64,000 bases of DNA, from NCBI GenBank assembly GCA_963521065.1, contig CAUQTI010000002.1, positions 62,001 through 126,000 on the forward strand, in the 5' to 3' direction. The notes beneath the pieces are model-generated. The model made no database searches. It was not told the DNA's origin and saw only the letters and a list, made by a program, of their open reading frames with translations. The position numbers were made by a program, and so were the translations under genes. Below are positions 8,295-16,065 of the stretch, one piece after another. Numbering within the stretch: the first letter of the stretch is position 1; each line of letters opens with the position of its first letter. This stretch comes from IOR16 sp963521065. GTDB taxonomy: Bacteria; Bacillota; Clostridia; Peptostreptococcales; Anaerovoracaceae.

Positions 8295-8347
8295 CAAAAA
8301 TACCGAAAGGGACTACCGGAAAACGGTTTTTCTTTTCGGTATTTTTT
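8295..8347 (+). terminator. Terminator at the end of the aro operon
   Basis: The arm TACCGAAA at 8301-8308 pairs with TTTCGGTA at 8334-8341, with an inner ACCG/CGGT stem. A-rich and T-rich flanks extend the pairing, and TTTTTT follows. It closes the aromatic operon before spoIIIAC. Confidence 0.8.
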
Positions 8348-8351
8348 CATT

Positions 8352-8379
8352 GCATAAAACGTTGGACAAGGAATATATA
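8352..8379 (+). promoter_or_regulatory. Weak SigE-like promoter candidate before spoIIIAC
   Basis: GCATAAA at 8352-8358 resembles a SigE -35. AATATATA at 8372-8379, 13 bp later, is only a partial -10 match. A separate promoter is expected here because the terminator at 8295-8347 isolates spoIIIAC-AH from spoIIIAA-AB. Confidence 0.3.
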
Positions 8380-8433
8380 TGATATAAAGAATCGTTAAAC
8401 AAAAGGAATAAAAAGATAGGCGGTGAAACACTT

Positions 8434-8634
8434 ATGACAATCGATGTAGATATTATTTTTAAAATTGCAGCCATTGGAATTATCGTTGCAGTTTTAAACC
8501 AGGTTTTAATTCGGGCGGGGCGTGAGGATCAGGCAATGATGACCACCTTAGCCGGAATTATCGTAGTATTGGTCATCATTATACAGATGATCAATGATTT
8601 TTTTATCGCAGTCAAGACAATGTTTCAATTTTAG
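8434..8634 (+). CDS. spoIIIAC: Stage III sporulation protein AC
   Basis: 66 aa, the normal size. A small membrane protein with two hydrophobic helices (about residues 7-25 and 38-60) joined by a short charged turn (RAGREDQAM). It is part of the SpoIIIA channel in the mother-cell membrane around the forespore. It is the first gene of the second half of the split spoIIIA set; spoIIIAD follows 13 bp later. A GGCGGTG Shine-Dalgarno precedes the ATG. Confidence 0.93.
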   Translation: MTIDVDIIFKIAAIGIIVAVLNQVLIRAGREDQAMMTTLAGIIVVLVIIIQMINDFFIAVKTMFQF

Positions 8635-8647
8635 GAGGACAAAGGCC

Positions 8648-9043
8648 ATGGATATCTTTCAAATCTGTGCAATTGGTCTTTGTGGTATGATTCTTTCTTC
8701 CATTGTAAAAGCGTATAAACCAGAACTTGCTATTTATATAGTAATCTCTACTGTTTTGCTTCTGTTCGGTTTCTTGCTTTATCATCTGCGAAGTATTTTT
8801 GATTTCCTAAATACCATCTACAATCAGATTACCTACGGAAAGGCATTTTTCTCCGTCATGATTAAAGTGCTCATCGTCGCTTACGTTGCAGATTTTACCG
8901 CACAATTGTGCAGAGATGCCGGAGAATCTGCAATTGCAGGAAAGGTAGAACTCGCTGGAAAACTATTTATTTTTTATCTCGCAGTTCCTGTCATGATGTC
9001 TATTTTGGAGCTTTTAGAAAATCTGCTGCCCATAAGTCCGTAA
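8648..9043 (+). CDS. spoIIIAD: Stage III sporulation protein AD
   Basis: 131 aa with several hydrophobic helices, an inner-membrane component of the SpoIIIA channel. The ATG at 8648 follows a good AGGAGG. The longer open frame beginning at 8594 lies inside spoIIIAC and is not used. The middle segment YVADFTAQLCRDAGESAIAGKVELAGK matches the conserved part of the family. Confidence 0.93.
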   Translation: MDIFQICAIGLCGMILSSIVKAYKPELAIYIVISTVLLLFGFLLYHLRSIFDFLNTIYNQITYGKAFFSVMIKVLIVAYVADFTAQLCRDAGESAIAGKVELAGKLFIFYLAVPVMMSILELLENLLPISP

Positions 9044-9065
9044 ATTGAAAAAGTAGGTGATACAC

Positions 9066-10145
9066 TTGGAAATGGAAAATTTAATCAATGAGCAGCTAAA
9101 CTCTATGAATTTGGAGGAATTGCAAGAACTTATGGGGATGGCAAATGCACAGGGTCAGATTTTTGAAAACAAATCCATCATAGAAATTATCCAAAGCCTG
9201 ATAAAAGGAGAGCCTCTATTTCAATGGGATCAATTATTGAGCCGAGTATCTGATATTTTTCTGATGGAAATCCGTTCTGCCATTTTTTTATGCGTACAGA
9301 TTCTTCTTATTTGTATGGTAGTCAATCTGCTTCAGAATATGTCCTCCTCGTTTGGAGAACAGACCGTATCAAAGATGGGAAGTATGATTTGCAGCTGTGT
9401 TGTTGCAACGTTATGTCTGCGTCACTTTATCGGTGTGTACAACCTGTGCAGCCTCGCTGTCACACAAATGGTTTCTGCGATGCAGATCCTGCTGCCGATT
9501 TTAGTGCCGATGATGATTGCAACAGGAAATGTTACTTCGGGAAGTGTTTTAAATCCGGCCATACTGGCGGCAATTACGCTACTGTCAAAGATAATGGAAC
9601 AATTAATTCTTCCTGCAATTTTTCTGTCTTGTATTTTTTTACTGGTCAACACTCTTTCAGACAGAGATTATATCAGAAAGCTAGCTGCATTTTTAAGGGG
9701 ATTTGCTGTTTTTCTCATGGGTCTTTCCGTCACTTTATTTTCTGGATTAACAGCAATACAAGGAGTAGCTACCGAATCAGTAGATACGATGCTTTTAAAG
9801 ACTGCACGCTTTTCTGTAGAGCGCTTTATCCCTATTATCGGGGGCTTTGCTTCCGACTCTATGGATATCATACTCAGCTGCACAAAAATGATAAAAAATG
9901 GAATCGGTATTTTCGGACTTCTCGTAATACTGACACTCTTACTGATTCCTCTCTTAAAATTGGTGGCAATTGCGATTGTATATAAAATTGCGGCAGTGAT
10001 CGCTGAACCGATTGGCTCAAAGAAAATTTCAGTTTGCTTGGATGAAATTGGAAATACAATCATTACTTTGGCAGTTGTCTTGCTTTTAGGAGCTATCCTG
10101 TTTTTAATTTTTCTTTCTGTTCTCATCGCAATGGGGACGGCGTGA
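9066..10145 (+). CDS. spoIIIAE: Stage III sporulation protein AE
   Basis: About 359 aa from a TTG at 9066, which has AGGTGA at good spacing; an ATG at 9072 and a GTG at 9057 are alternatives. A soluble N-terminal part of ~70 residues is followed by about seven hydrophobic segments. It is a polytopic channel component. The protein is somewhat shorter than the ~400 aa of Bacillus, and no clear N-terminal signal peptide is visible, which differs from that homologue. An AT-rich frame of 231 codons on the same strand inside this gene is a shadow. Confidence 0.92.
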   Translation: MEMENLINEQLNSMNLEELQELMGMANAQGQIFENKSIIEIIQSLIKGEPLFQWDQLLSRVSDIFLMEIRSAIFLCVQILLICMVVNLLQNMSSSFGEQTVSKMGSMICSCVVATLCLRHFIGVYNLCSLAVTQMVSAMQILLPILVPMMIATGNVTSGSVLNPAILAAITLLSKIMEQLILPAIFLSCIFLLVNTLSDRDYIRKLAAFLRGFAVFLMGLSVTLFSGLTAIQGVATESVDTMLLKTARFSVERFIPIIGGFASDSMDIILSCTKMIKNGIGIFGLLVILTLLLIPLLKLVAIAIVYKIAAVIAEPIGSKKISVCLDEIGNTIITLAVVLLLGAILFLIFLSVLIAMGTA

Positions 10146-10158
10146 AAGGGGAGCTGTA

Positions 10159-10713
10159 ATGAATTTTATTTTAGAGTGGGTGCGAAACGTATTTCTAATC
10201 GTTTTAGCAATCTCGTTTTTAGAAATGCTTCTTCCGGGAGGGAGCATGAGAGGGTATCTGAAATTTATTTTTTCAATGCTTCTTTTAACCGTCATGCTTT
10301 ACCCTCTGCAGGCCTTAAATGGAAAAGATATTTTAGCATTTCATGCAGTACCATATTCTTTAGCCGATTCAAACTCTTATGAGACGGAAGAAAATACTCT
10401 TTCAGACTATGATTTATCACAAGTGCAGACAAAACAAATTTCAGATGTATACAAGGAGAAAATTGCAGAACGAATAAAAGAAGAGTTAGAAACGCAATTT
10501 TCAGGCATAAGTGAGGCAGTAATTGAAATATACATTAACGAGAATAGAAACAGCAAGCAATTTGGTGAGTTAAACCAAGTGATTTTGTATACAAATGATT
10601 TGACGGAACAGGAAGAGCTGCGAAAAGCACTGTCCAACTGCCTGAATTTGTCAAAGAGAAACATTATCGTCAAGGAAAAGGAGGAAAAAGATGAAGCTGC
10701 AAATGAAAAATGA
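10159..10713 (+). CDS. spoIIIAF: Stage III sporulation protein AF
   Basis: 184 aa. Two hydrophobic helices lie at the N-terminus (about residues 6-24 and 33-52). A soluble domain follows with the family hallmark of a helical stretch leading to a C-terminal ferredoxin-like fold. It is a channel component anchored in the mother-cell membrane. A GGGGAG Shine-Dalgarno precedes the ATG. The end overlaps spoIIIAG by 23 bp. Confidence 0.9.
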   Translation: MNFILEWVRNVFLIVLAISFLEMLLPGGSMRGYLKFIFSMLLLTVMLYPLQALNGKDILAFHAVPYSLADSNSYETEENTLSDYDLSQVQTKQISDVYKEKIAERIKEELETQFSGISEAVIEIYINENRNSKQFGELNQVILYTNDLTEQEELRKALSNCLNLSKRNIIVKEKEEKDEAANEK

Positions 10714-11140
10714 AGTGAATATAAAAGAGCTGTTCTTCAAATTGATTACCGTTGTTGTTATCGCGTCTATGGGGCTTGTGCTGCTAAATGTTATGACGCA
10801 AAGCAAAGACGGAAGAAAGCAGATTGTTGACAATGATGGAGGGACTGAATATATCGGAAATGGTGATTCTTCTGCGGCGACACGAGAAGAAATCCGGCTT
10901 TCAGAGGTACTCAGCGGAATCAAAGGAGTCGGAAATGCAGAGGTATTTATTACTTACAAGAGTGATGAGGCGGTAAACGTTTTTTCTTCGTCTTCATCAA
11001 AAAGCGGTCCTAAAATTAACGGAGTCATTGTTACAGCGGAAGGTGCTGGCAATGTCGTCATAAAAAACGATATCATCAATGCCGTCGCTGGCGTATTTAA
11101 TATACCAGCCGGAAATGTGACCGTATTTGAAAAGGAATAG
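10691..11140 (+). CDS. spoIIIAG: Stage III sporulation protein AG
   Basis: 149 aa. One transmembrane helix (about residues 14-33) precedes a linker and a ring-building domain. The motif LSEVLSGIKGVGNAEVFITYKS near the middle is conserved, and the C-terminal part (VIVTAEGAGN to VFEKE) is also typical. In Bacillus SpoIIIAG forms a large ring in the intermembrane space. The protein is shorter than the Bacillus form (~229 aa), as is common in Clostridia. AAGGAGG precedes the ATG. Confidence 0.93.
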   Translation: MKLQMKNEVNIKELFFKLITVVVIASMGLVLLNVMTQSKDGRKQIVDNDGGTEYIGNGDSSAATREEIRLSEVLSGIKGVGNAEVFITYKSDEAVNVFSSSSSKSGPKINGVIVTAEGAGNVVIKNDIINAVAGVFNIPAGNVTVFEKE

Positions 11141-11160
11141 AGAAAATGGAGGGGTTAAAA

Positions 11161-11835
11161 GTGAAGTATGAAAAAAGAAAAATTGTAGTGTTAGTGAGCA
11201 TGTTGGCACTGATTGTATGCGTCGGTGTGGTAAACAACAGGTTGAGCACAAAAGATGCTTTAAGCGCATCTGCCGGCTACGAAGAATATGAAACAAAAGA
11301 AATGCAAATGCATGACGGCGAAGTTTTGGTTGACAGTATCAATGTAGTTAAGGTTCCCGGAACAAGTCCGGATCCGGTTTCGATTGCAACTTCGGAGGGA
11401 GATGCACAGGCAACCTTGAGCGGAGCGGCACAAGGAGAGGGAGAGGCTGCTGTTGTAACCTCAGACAACCTGGAAGAACTGAAAAATACAGATACTTATT
11501 TTGAAGAGGTGCGTGCGACAATTAATATGGATCGTAATGAGATACTTTCTATGCTGACTGCGGTTATTGATGAAACCAAAGACGGACCGGAGAAAAACAA
11601 TGCAACGCAGCAAAAGCTAAAGATTATTGACTATATGAATCAAGAAAAAGTAATGGAAAATTTGATTGAGAATAAAGGATTTGCCGATGCACTGGTCCTC
11701 ATTACTGACACCTCGGTCAACGTCACTGTAAATAAACAAGAATTATCCCAGACAGATGTGGCAAAAATACATGATATCGTGATGAGAGAAACAGGAAGAA
11801 ATGCGGAGCAAATCGTGATTCAAAGTAAATTTTAA
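11161..11835 (+). CDS. spoIIIAH: Stage III sporulation protein AH
   Basis: 224 aa. The partner of SpoIIQ across the intermembrane space, in YscJ/FliF-like ring folds. GTG 11161 is chosen because GGAGGGG lies just upstream; an ATG at 11146 overlaps that Shine-Dalgarno. A transmembrane helix at about residues 8-26 is followed by a low-complexity linker rich in Ala, Gly and Ser and then the ring-building domain from about residue 110 (TYFEEVRATINMDRNEI). No classical SpoIIQ gene is seen; the M23-like protein near 61 kb is closer to SpoIVFA by context. Confidence 0.92.
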   Translation: MKYEKRKIVVLVSMLALIVCVGVVNNRLSTKDALSASAGYEEYETKEMQMHDGEVLVDSINVVKVPGTSPDPVSIATSEGDAQATLSGAAQGEGEAAVVTSDNLEELKNTDTYFEEVRATINMDRNEILSMLTAVIDETKDGPEKNNATQQKLKIIDYMNQEKVMENLIENKGFADALVLITDTSVNVTVNKQELSQTDVAKIHDIVMRETGRNAEQIVIQSKF

Positions 11836-11847
11836 ACTTTGAAAGCG

Positions 11848-11876
11848 TTGTCTATTTTTCGCATTTCTGCTATAAT
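11848..11876 (+). promoter_or_regulatory. SigA-type promoter before the Asp23 gene
   Basis: TTGTCT at 11848-11853 and TATAAT at 11871-11876 are separated by 17 bp, with TG upstream of the -10 (extended form). It would restart vegetative transcription after the sporulation operon, driving the Asp23-nusB-xse group. Confidence 0.7.
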
Positions 11877-11894
11877 AGGCAAGAGGTGAAGAGA

Positions 11895-12272
11895 ATGGGC
11901 ACGACGAATGACGAAAAATATGGTACGATAAAAATATCCGATGAAGTCATTGCTGTGTGCGCGATGAATGCCACTTTAAAGACAGAGGGAGTATCTTCTT
12001 TAAGCAGAGGCATTACTGACAGCATTTCGAACATGTTAGGAAAAGAGCCTTTGTATCAAGGAATCAAGGTAGCTCAAACGGACTACGGTATTGTGGTAGA
12101 TATTTATCCCATTGTCTTTCTAGGAGTAAAGATTCCAGAAGTTGCATTCAATATTCAAAAAAATGTAAAAAAAGAGTTGGAACATATGCTTGATGAAAAG
12201 GTAAAGGCTGTTAATATTCATGTTCAAGGTGTAGATGTTAAACAGAATACCAAGAAAAATCCTTCTGCCTGA
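11895..12272 (+). CDS. Asp23/Gls24 family envelope stress response protein
   Basis: 125 aa. Members of this family (YqhY-like) are small proteins linked to envelope stress or lipid synthesis control, and often sit next to nusB, as here. The frame shows the usual features: GTIKISDEVIAVCAMNATLKTEGV at the N-terminus and YGIVVDIYPIVFLGVKIPEVAFNIQKNVKKELE in the second half. ATG 11895 has AGAGGTGA upstream; the earlier GTG overlaps that site. The precise role is unknown. Confidence 0.88.
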   Translation: MGTTNDEKYGTIKISDEVIAVCAMNATLKTEGVSSLSRGITDSISNMLGKEPLYQGIKVAQTDYGIVVDIYPIVFLGVKIPEVAFNIQKNVKKELEHMLDEKVKAVNIHVQGVDVKQNTKKNPSA

Positions 12273-12340
12273 GAGGTCTGTCCACGGGACGGAAAAACAA
12301 TGCAGGCGCACCCATAAAGCAAATACAATCGGAGGAATAT

Positions 12341-12784
12341 ATGCGAAAAACACAACCAAAAGAGCGATTTGTGCGAAGAACACAAGCAAGAGAACGGTTC
12401 ATGCAAATGCTTTTTCAGATGGAAGTACAAGATGATTATAGTGTTTCTATAAAAAATAGAGTGATAGAAGAAGCCTTAGAAGATACAGATCAAAAGGATT
12501 ATTTTGAAGAAATGTACCGTTTGATTTGTTTATATCGGACGGAAGTCGATAAGCAAATTGAAGCATACAGTGACCATTGGAAAATGAATCGCTTGGCAAA
12601 AGTAGACCTTGCTATATTGCGCTTGTCCATTACAGAGCTCTTATATCGAGACGATATTCCCGATTCTGTTTCTATTAATGAGGCGGTTGACCTTGCTAAA
12701 AAATTTGGCGGAGAAGATTCCGGTAAGTTTATTAACGGTGTACTCGGAAAAATCGCACGAAGCAAAGAACAAAAAGATGAATAG
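12341..12784 (+). CDS. nusB: Transcription antitermination factor NusB
   Basis: 147 aa, all helical. NusB binds boxA RNA with NusE (S10) and supports rRNA antitermination. An Arg-rich start (KERFVRRTQARERFMQMLFQME) and the C-terminal DDIPDSVSINEAVDLAKKFGGEDSGKFINGVLGKI are diagnostic. The Shine-Dalgarno is GGAGG. In Bacillus nusB also follows yqhY and precedes folD-xseA; here a Kae1-like gene takes the place of folD. Confidence 0.95.
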   Translation: MRKTQPKERFVRRTQARERFMQMLFQMEVQDDYSVSIKNRVIEEALEDTDQKDYFEEMYRLICLYRTEVDKQIEAYSDHWKMNRLAKVDLAILRLSITELLYRDDIPDSVSINEAVDLAKKFGGEDSGKFINGVLGKIARSKEQKDE

Positions 12785-12802
12785 AAAAAATGGAGAAGTG
12801 AA

Positions 12803-13771
12803 ATGATACTTGGTATTGATACCAGTAACTATACAACATCAATTGCACTAGTTGATGCAGATGGTACAATTCAGATGGATAAAAGGATAGCATTGACGGT
12901 AAAACAGGGCGAAAGAGGGCTGCGGCAATCACACGCCCTTTTTCAACATATGGAGAACTTACCGATTCTCTTAAAAGAGGCACTGAAAGAGCCCTTTCGC
13001 TCGCGCATTCAAGCGGTTTCTGTCAGCAGCAGGCCGCGTCCAGTGGAAGGTTCCTATATGCCAGTATTCAGAGCCGGTATGCAGTTCGGAGAGGTGCTTT
13101 CAAATGCGCTTTCCGTGCCGTACTACACCTTCTCCCATCAAGAAGGGCATTTGTCTGCGGCAGCTTACGGTACACCACTCGAGAAGCAATCTGCTTATTT
13201 CGCCTATCATTTATCCGGGGGTACATGTGAGCTTTTAGAGGTAAATGCTCCAAATATTTCTGTGATTGGAGGAACAAAGGATATTTCCTTTGGACAACTC
13301 CTAGACCGTTTTGGTGTTTCAATGGGACTTGCCTTTCCCGCAGGAAAAGCAATGGATGAAATTGCACTTAGCAAATGGGATAAAGAATCGCGTTTTAACG
13401 GAAAGAAGCGTTTGAAACCCATTCCGGTAAACGATTGCTTTCTTAATCTCTCCGGAATTGAAACACAGGCAATGCGGGCATTAAAAGGACTGCTGGAAGC
13501 AGAAGAAAACGAAGATGCGAAGACGTTGCTTTTCGAGTTATTTCTACAAATCGGTGATGCCCTTGTAAGGTTGACAAACGCCGCGTTAAAAAATAAAGAA
13601 ACCAAGCAGCTTTTATTCACAGGAGGGGTCTCCTCAAGTGCTTTTTTAAGAAGTTACCTTTTAAAGGCTTTTTCACAAACTGAAATCAATCTCTTTTTTG
13701 GAAGACCGGAGCTTTCTTCAGACAATGCGGTCGGCACTTCTTTATTGGGAGGAAAAGCATTATGGCATTGA
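12803..13771 (+). CDS. Kae1/TsaD-like protein (peptidase M22-type paralogue)
   Basis: 322 aa in the ASKHA fold of the TsaD/Kae1 family. It begins with LGIDTSNYTTSIALVD and has SHQEGHLSAAA, an HxxxH metal-binding pattern as in TsaD, then LSGGTCELL and, near the end, LFTGGVSSSAFLR. It is not the usual TsaD: the sequence has diverged and it lies in a nusB-xseA context common for this paralogue in Clostridia. Old annotations call such proteins O-sialoglycoprotein endopeptidases, which is not well founded. The function is unknown. It overlaps xseA by 10 bp. Confidence 0.8.
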   Translation: MILGIDTSNYTTSIALVDADGTIQMDKRIALTVKQGERGLRQSHALFQHMENLPILLKEALKEPFRSRIQAVSVSSRPRPVEGSYMPVFRAGMQFGEVLSNALSVPYYTFSHQEGHLSAAAYGTPLEKQSAYFAYHLSGGTCELLEVNAPNISVIGGTKDISFGQLLDRFGVSMGLAFPAGKAMDEIALSKWDKESRFNGKKRLKPIPVNDCFLNLSGIETQAMRALKGLLEAEENEDAKTLLFELFLQIGDALVRLTNAALKNKETKQLLFTGGVSSSAFLRSYLLKAFSQTEINLFFGRPELSSDNAVGTSLLGGKALWH

Positions 13772-14946
13772 AACCATTTCGTGTGTCTCAGGTAAACGGA
13801 TACATAAAACGTATTATACAATCCGATCCGATTTTAAGCAATGTGTCCATTATCGGAGAAATTTCAAACTTAAAATACCATAATTCTGGACATGTTTACT
13901 TTACACTGAAGGATGAAGACAGCAAATTAAACTGTTTTTTATCCTTTGAGGCCTTACAGAGTCTTCATTATGAACTTTCTGACGGGATGGAAATAACGGC
14001 ATCCGGTTATCTTTCCGTTTACGAGAGAGGGGGGAGCTATTCTCTGAATGTCAGAGACATTACCCTTGCAGGAATCGGAAATTTAAGTATCGCGTTTGAA
14101 AAGCTAAAGAAAAAATTAGAAGCAGAAGGTATTTTCGATGAAAAGTACAAAAAACAGCTTCCATTTTTTCCGAAAAAAATCGGAATTATAACGTCGCCGA
14201 CAGGCGCAGCGGTACGAGACATTATTAAAATTATCAAATCAAAAAATACGTACGCGGATATTGTAATCTACCCTTGCTTGGTACAAGGGCCGGATGCGGC
14301 AAAAGATATAGCAGAGAGCATTGAAGCAGTCAATCAGAAATTCCCGGAGATTGACATTCTGATTATAGGTAGGGGCGGCGGTTCTATGGAAGAATTATGG
14401 CCTTTTAATGAAGAAGCTGTGGCGAGAAGTATTTTTAAATCAGCCATTCCGGTCATTTCTGCGGTTGGACATGAAACGGATTTTACCATTTCCGATTTTG
14501 TTGCAGATCGTCGTGCGGAAACGCCTACAGCGGCTGCACATTTAGCGGTACCAGACACCTTTGAATTAGAAAACGCATGCCGCAATCTGATTCTTTCGTT
14601 AAAGCAAGGATTGTCTCGCCGGCTTGAGTATGCGGAAATCCAAGTGCGAATGAATGATCAAAAAAATCTGATGGAATTTCTTAAGAATCGCCTAAAATAC
14701 GAAGAGCTGCGGCTGTATCATCAGAAAGAAAAATTGGATACACTCAGCCCTTTAGCGGTAATGGAGCGCGGTTATAGCATACTTACCGATGAACAGGGGA
14801 ATTTTATTAATAAAGTTTCAAGCGTTGAGATAGGGAGTAAAATTCAGCTTCGCTTAAAAAGCGGACGTTTAGATTGTACAGTTGATGGGAAACAGGATTT
14901 GAAGGAGATGGTAAGCGATGGAAAAAAACAGCAAGCTAACCTTTGA
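13762..14946 (+). CDS. xseA: Exodeoxyribonuclease VII large subunit
   Basis: 394 aa. An N-terminal OB-fold (from VSQVNGYIKRII to about residue 100) precedes the catalytic domain. PKKIGIITSPTGAAVRDII, DILIIGRGGGSMEELWPFNEE and PVISAVGHETDFTISDFVADRRAETPTAAA are the conserved blocks. Members act with XseB to degrade single-stranded DNA to short oligonucleotides. The C-terminal coiled region is shorter than in Escherichia, as usual in Firmicutes. The end overlaps xseB by 29 bp. Confidence 0.95.
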   Translation: MALKPFRVSQVNGYIKRIIQSDPILSNVSIIGEISNLKYHNSGHVYFTLKDEDSKLNCFLSFEALQSLHYELSDGMEITASGYLSVYERGGSYSLNVRDITLAGIGNLSIAFEKLKKKLEAEGIFDEKYKKQLPFFPKKIGIITSPTGAAVRDIIKIIKSKNTYADIVIYPCLVQGPDAAKDIAESIEAVNQKFPEIDILIIGRGGGSMEELWPFNEEAVARSIFKSAIPVISAVGHETDFTISDFVADRRAETPTAAAHLAVPDTFELENACRNLILSLKQGLSRRLEYAEIQVRMNDQKNLMEFLKNRLKYEELRLYHQKEKLDTLSPLAVMERGYSILTDEQGNFINKVSSVEIGSKIQLRLKSGRLDCTVDGKQDLKEMVSDGKKQQANL

Positions 14947-15133
14947 AGAGGCATTAAAAGGTTTAGAAGAAGCGGCGAATGCGTTAAAGCGAAACGACGG
15001 TACCCTGGAAGAAGCAATCAAGCAGTATGAACAGGGCATTTCTTTTTACGAACAATGCGCAGAGGTACTAAAGGAAGCACAACAGCGAATTGAAATTTAT
15101 GATAAGAAAACGCAAGAGTGTAAAGAATTCTAA
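14918..15133 (+). CDS. xseB: Exodeoxyribonuclease VII small subunit
   Basis: 71 aa, normal size. The conserved pattern LTFEEALKGLEEAANALKRNDGTLEEAIKQYEQGI is clear. It coats the coiled arms of XseA in exonuclease VII. It is translationally coupled to xseA by overlap and lies 15 bp before the polyprenyl synthase gene. Confidence 0.94.
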   Translation: MEKNSKLTFEEALKGLEEAANALKRNDGTLEEAIKQYEQGISFYEQCAEVLKEAQQRIEIYDKKTQECKEF

Positions 15134-15148
15134 AAGGAGGAACGAAAC

Positions 15149-16048
15149 ATGGAAAACAAAGAATACCTGCATATGAAAAATTTACTGGAGGAACACCTTT
15201 TAGACTTTCTCCCTGAAGTTGACCATAAAAGTATTACGTTATACGAGTCAATGTGCTACAGCTTATCTGCCGGAGGAAAACGGATTCGTCCCGTATTGCT
15301 GCTTGCTGCCTGTGATTTCTGCGGTCACGATATAAAGCAGGCGTTACCTTATGCCTGTGCCATGGAATATATCCAAACGTATTCGCTGATTCACGACGAT
15401 TTACCGGCTATGGATAATGACGACCTTCGAAGAGGAAAGCCTTCCAACCATAAAGTTTATGGAGATGCAATGGCGATTTTGGCCGGTGACGGGCTTTTGA
15501 ATTCGGCTTTTGAAGCGATGAATAAAGATATGTTGCTCTATTTTGATGACCCTGATAAATTGATCTGCAGAGTGAAAGCAAGCTATGAAATTTCAAAGGG
15601 TGCCGGATGCAGGGGAATGATTGCGGGGCAGGCTTCTGATATAGAAAATGAAAACAAGCAGTGTTCCAAAGAAATGATTGATTACATTCACCTAAATAAA
15701 ACCGCGGCACTGATTATATCTGCAATTATGGCAGGTGCTTATTTAGCCGGTGCAAATGATCAAAAACGGCGTGATTTAAGTATATATGCAGAATGCGTTG
15801 GACTTGCTTATCAGATTGTTGATGATATCTTAGATATCTGCGGTAATCAGGAGGAACTCGGAAAAAAAGTCGGCGTTGACGCGATTCAGAATAAATCCAC
15901 GTATCCTGCCATTTATGGGTTGGAAGAATCCCAAAGAAAAGCAACGGAGCTCTTGGAGAACGCGCTGAATATCATGGCGCCTTACTACGATCAGGCGGAA
16001 GTGTTTACGACAGTCGCGGAATATTTACTAAATCAAATTAAAAAATGA
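15149..16048 (+). CDS. ispA: Polyprenyl synthetase (farnesyl diphosphate synthase type)
   Basis: 299 aa. It is expected to condense IPP with DMAPP and GPP to farnesyl diphosphate. The first Asp-rich motif is LIHDDLPAMDNDDLRRGKP and the second is YQIVDDILDICG; GGKRIRPVLLLAAC is also typical. The residues before the first motif (Tyr-Ser-Leu-Ile) fit short-chain synthases, but chain length is inferred. AGGAGG precedes the ATG. The neighbour dxs supplies the precursor pathway. Confidence 0.92.
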   Translation: MENKEYLHMKNLLEEHLLDFLPEVDHKSITLYESMCYSLSAGGKRIRPVLLLAACDFCGHDIKQALPYACAMEYIQTYSLIHDDLPAMDNDDLRRGKPSNHKVYGDAMAILAGDGLLNSAFEAMNKDMLLYFDDPDKLICRVKASYEISKGAGCRGMIAGQASDIENENKQCSKEMIDYIHLNKTAALIISAIMAGAYLAGANDQKRRDLSIYAECVGLAYQIVDDILDICGNQEELGKKVGVDAIQNKSTYPAIYGLEESQRKATELLENALNIMAPYYDQAEVFTTVAEYLLNQIKK

Positions 16049-16065
16049 CAGGAGAATTTCCTTTT

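Noticed and set aside
9290..9985. A 231-codon frame on the + strand inside spoIIIAE
   Set aside because: It is Cys/His/Tyr-rich, has no Shine-Dalgarno, and overlaps a clear spoIIIAE frame; it is a shadow.
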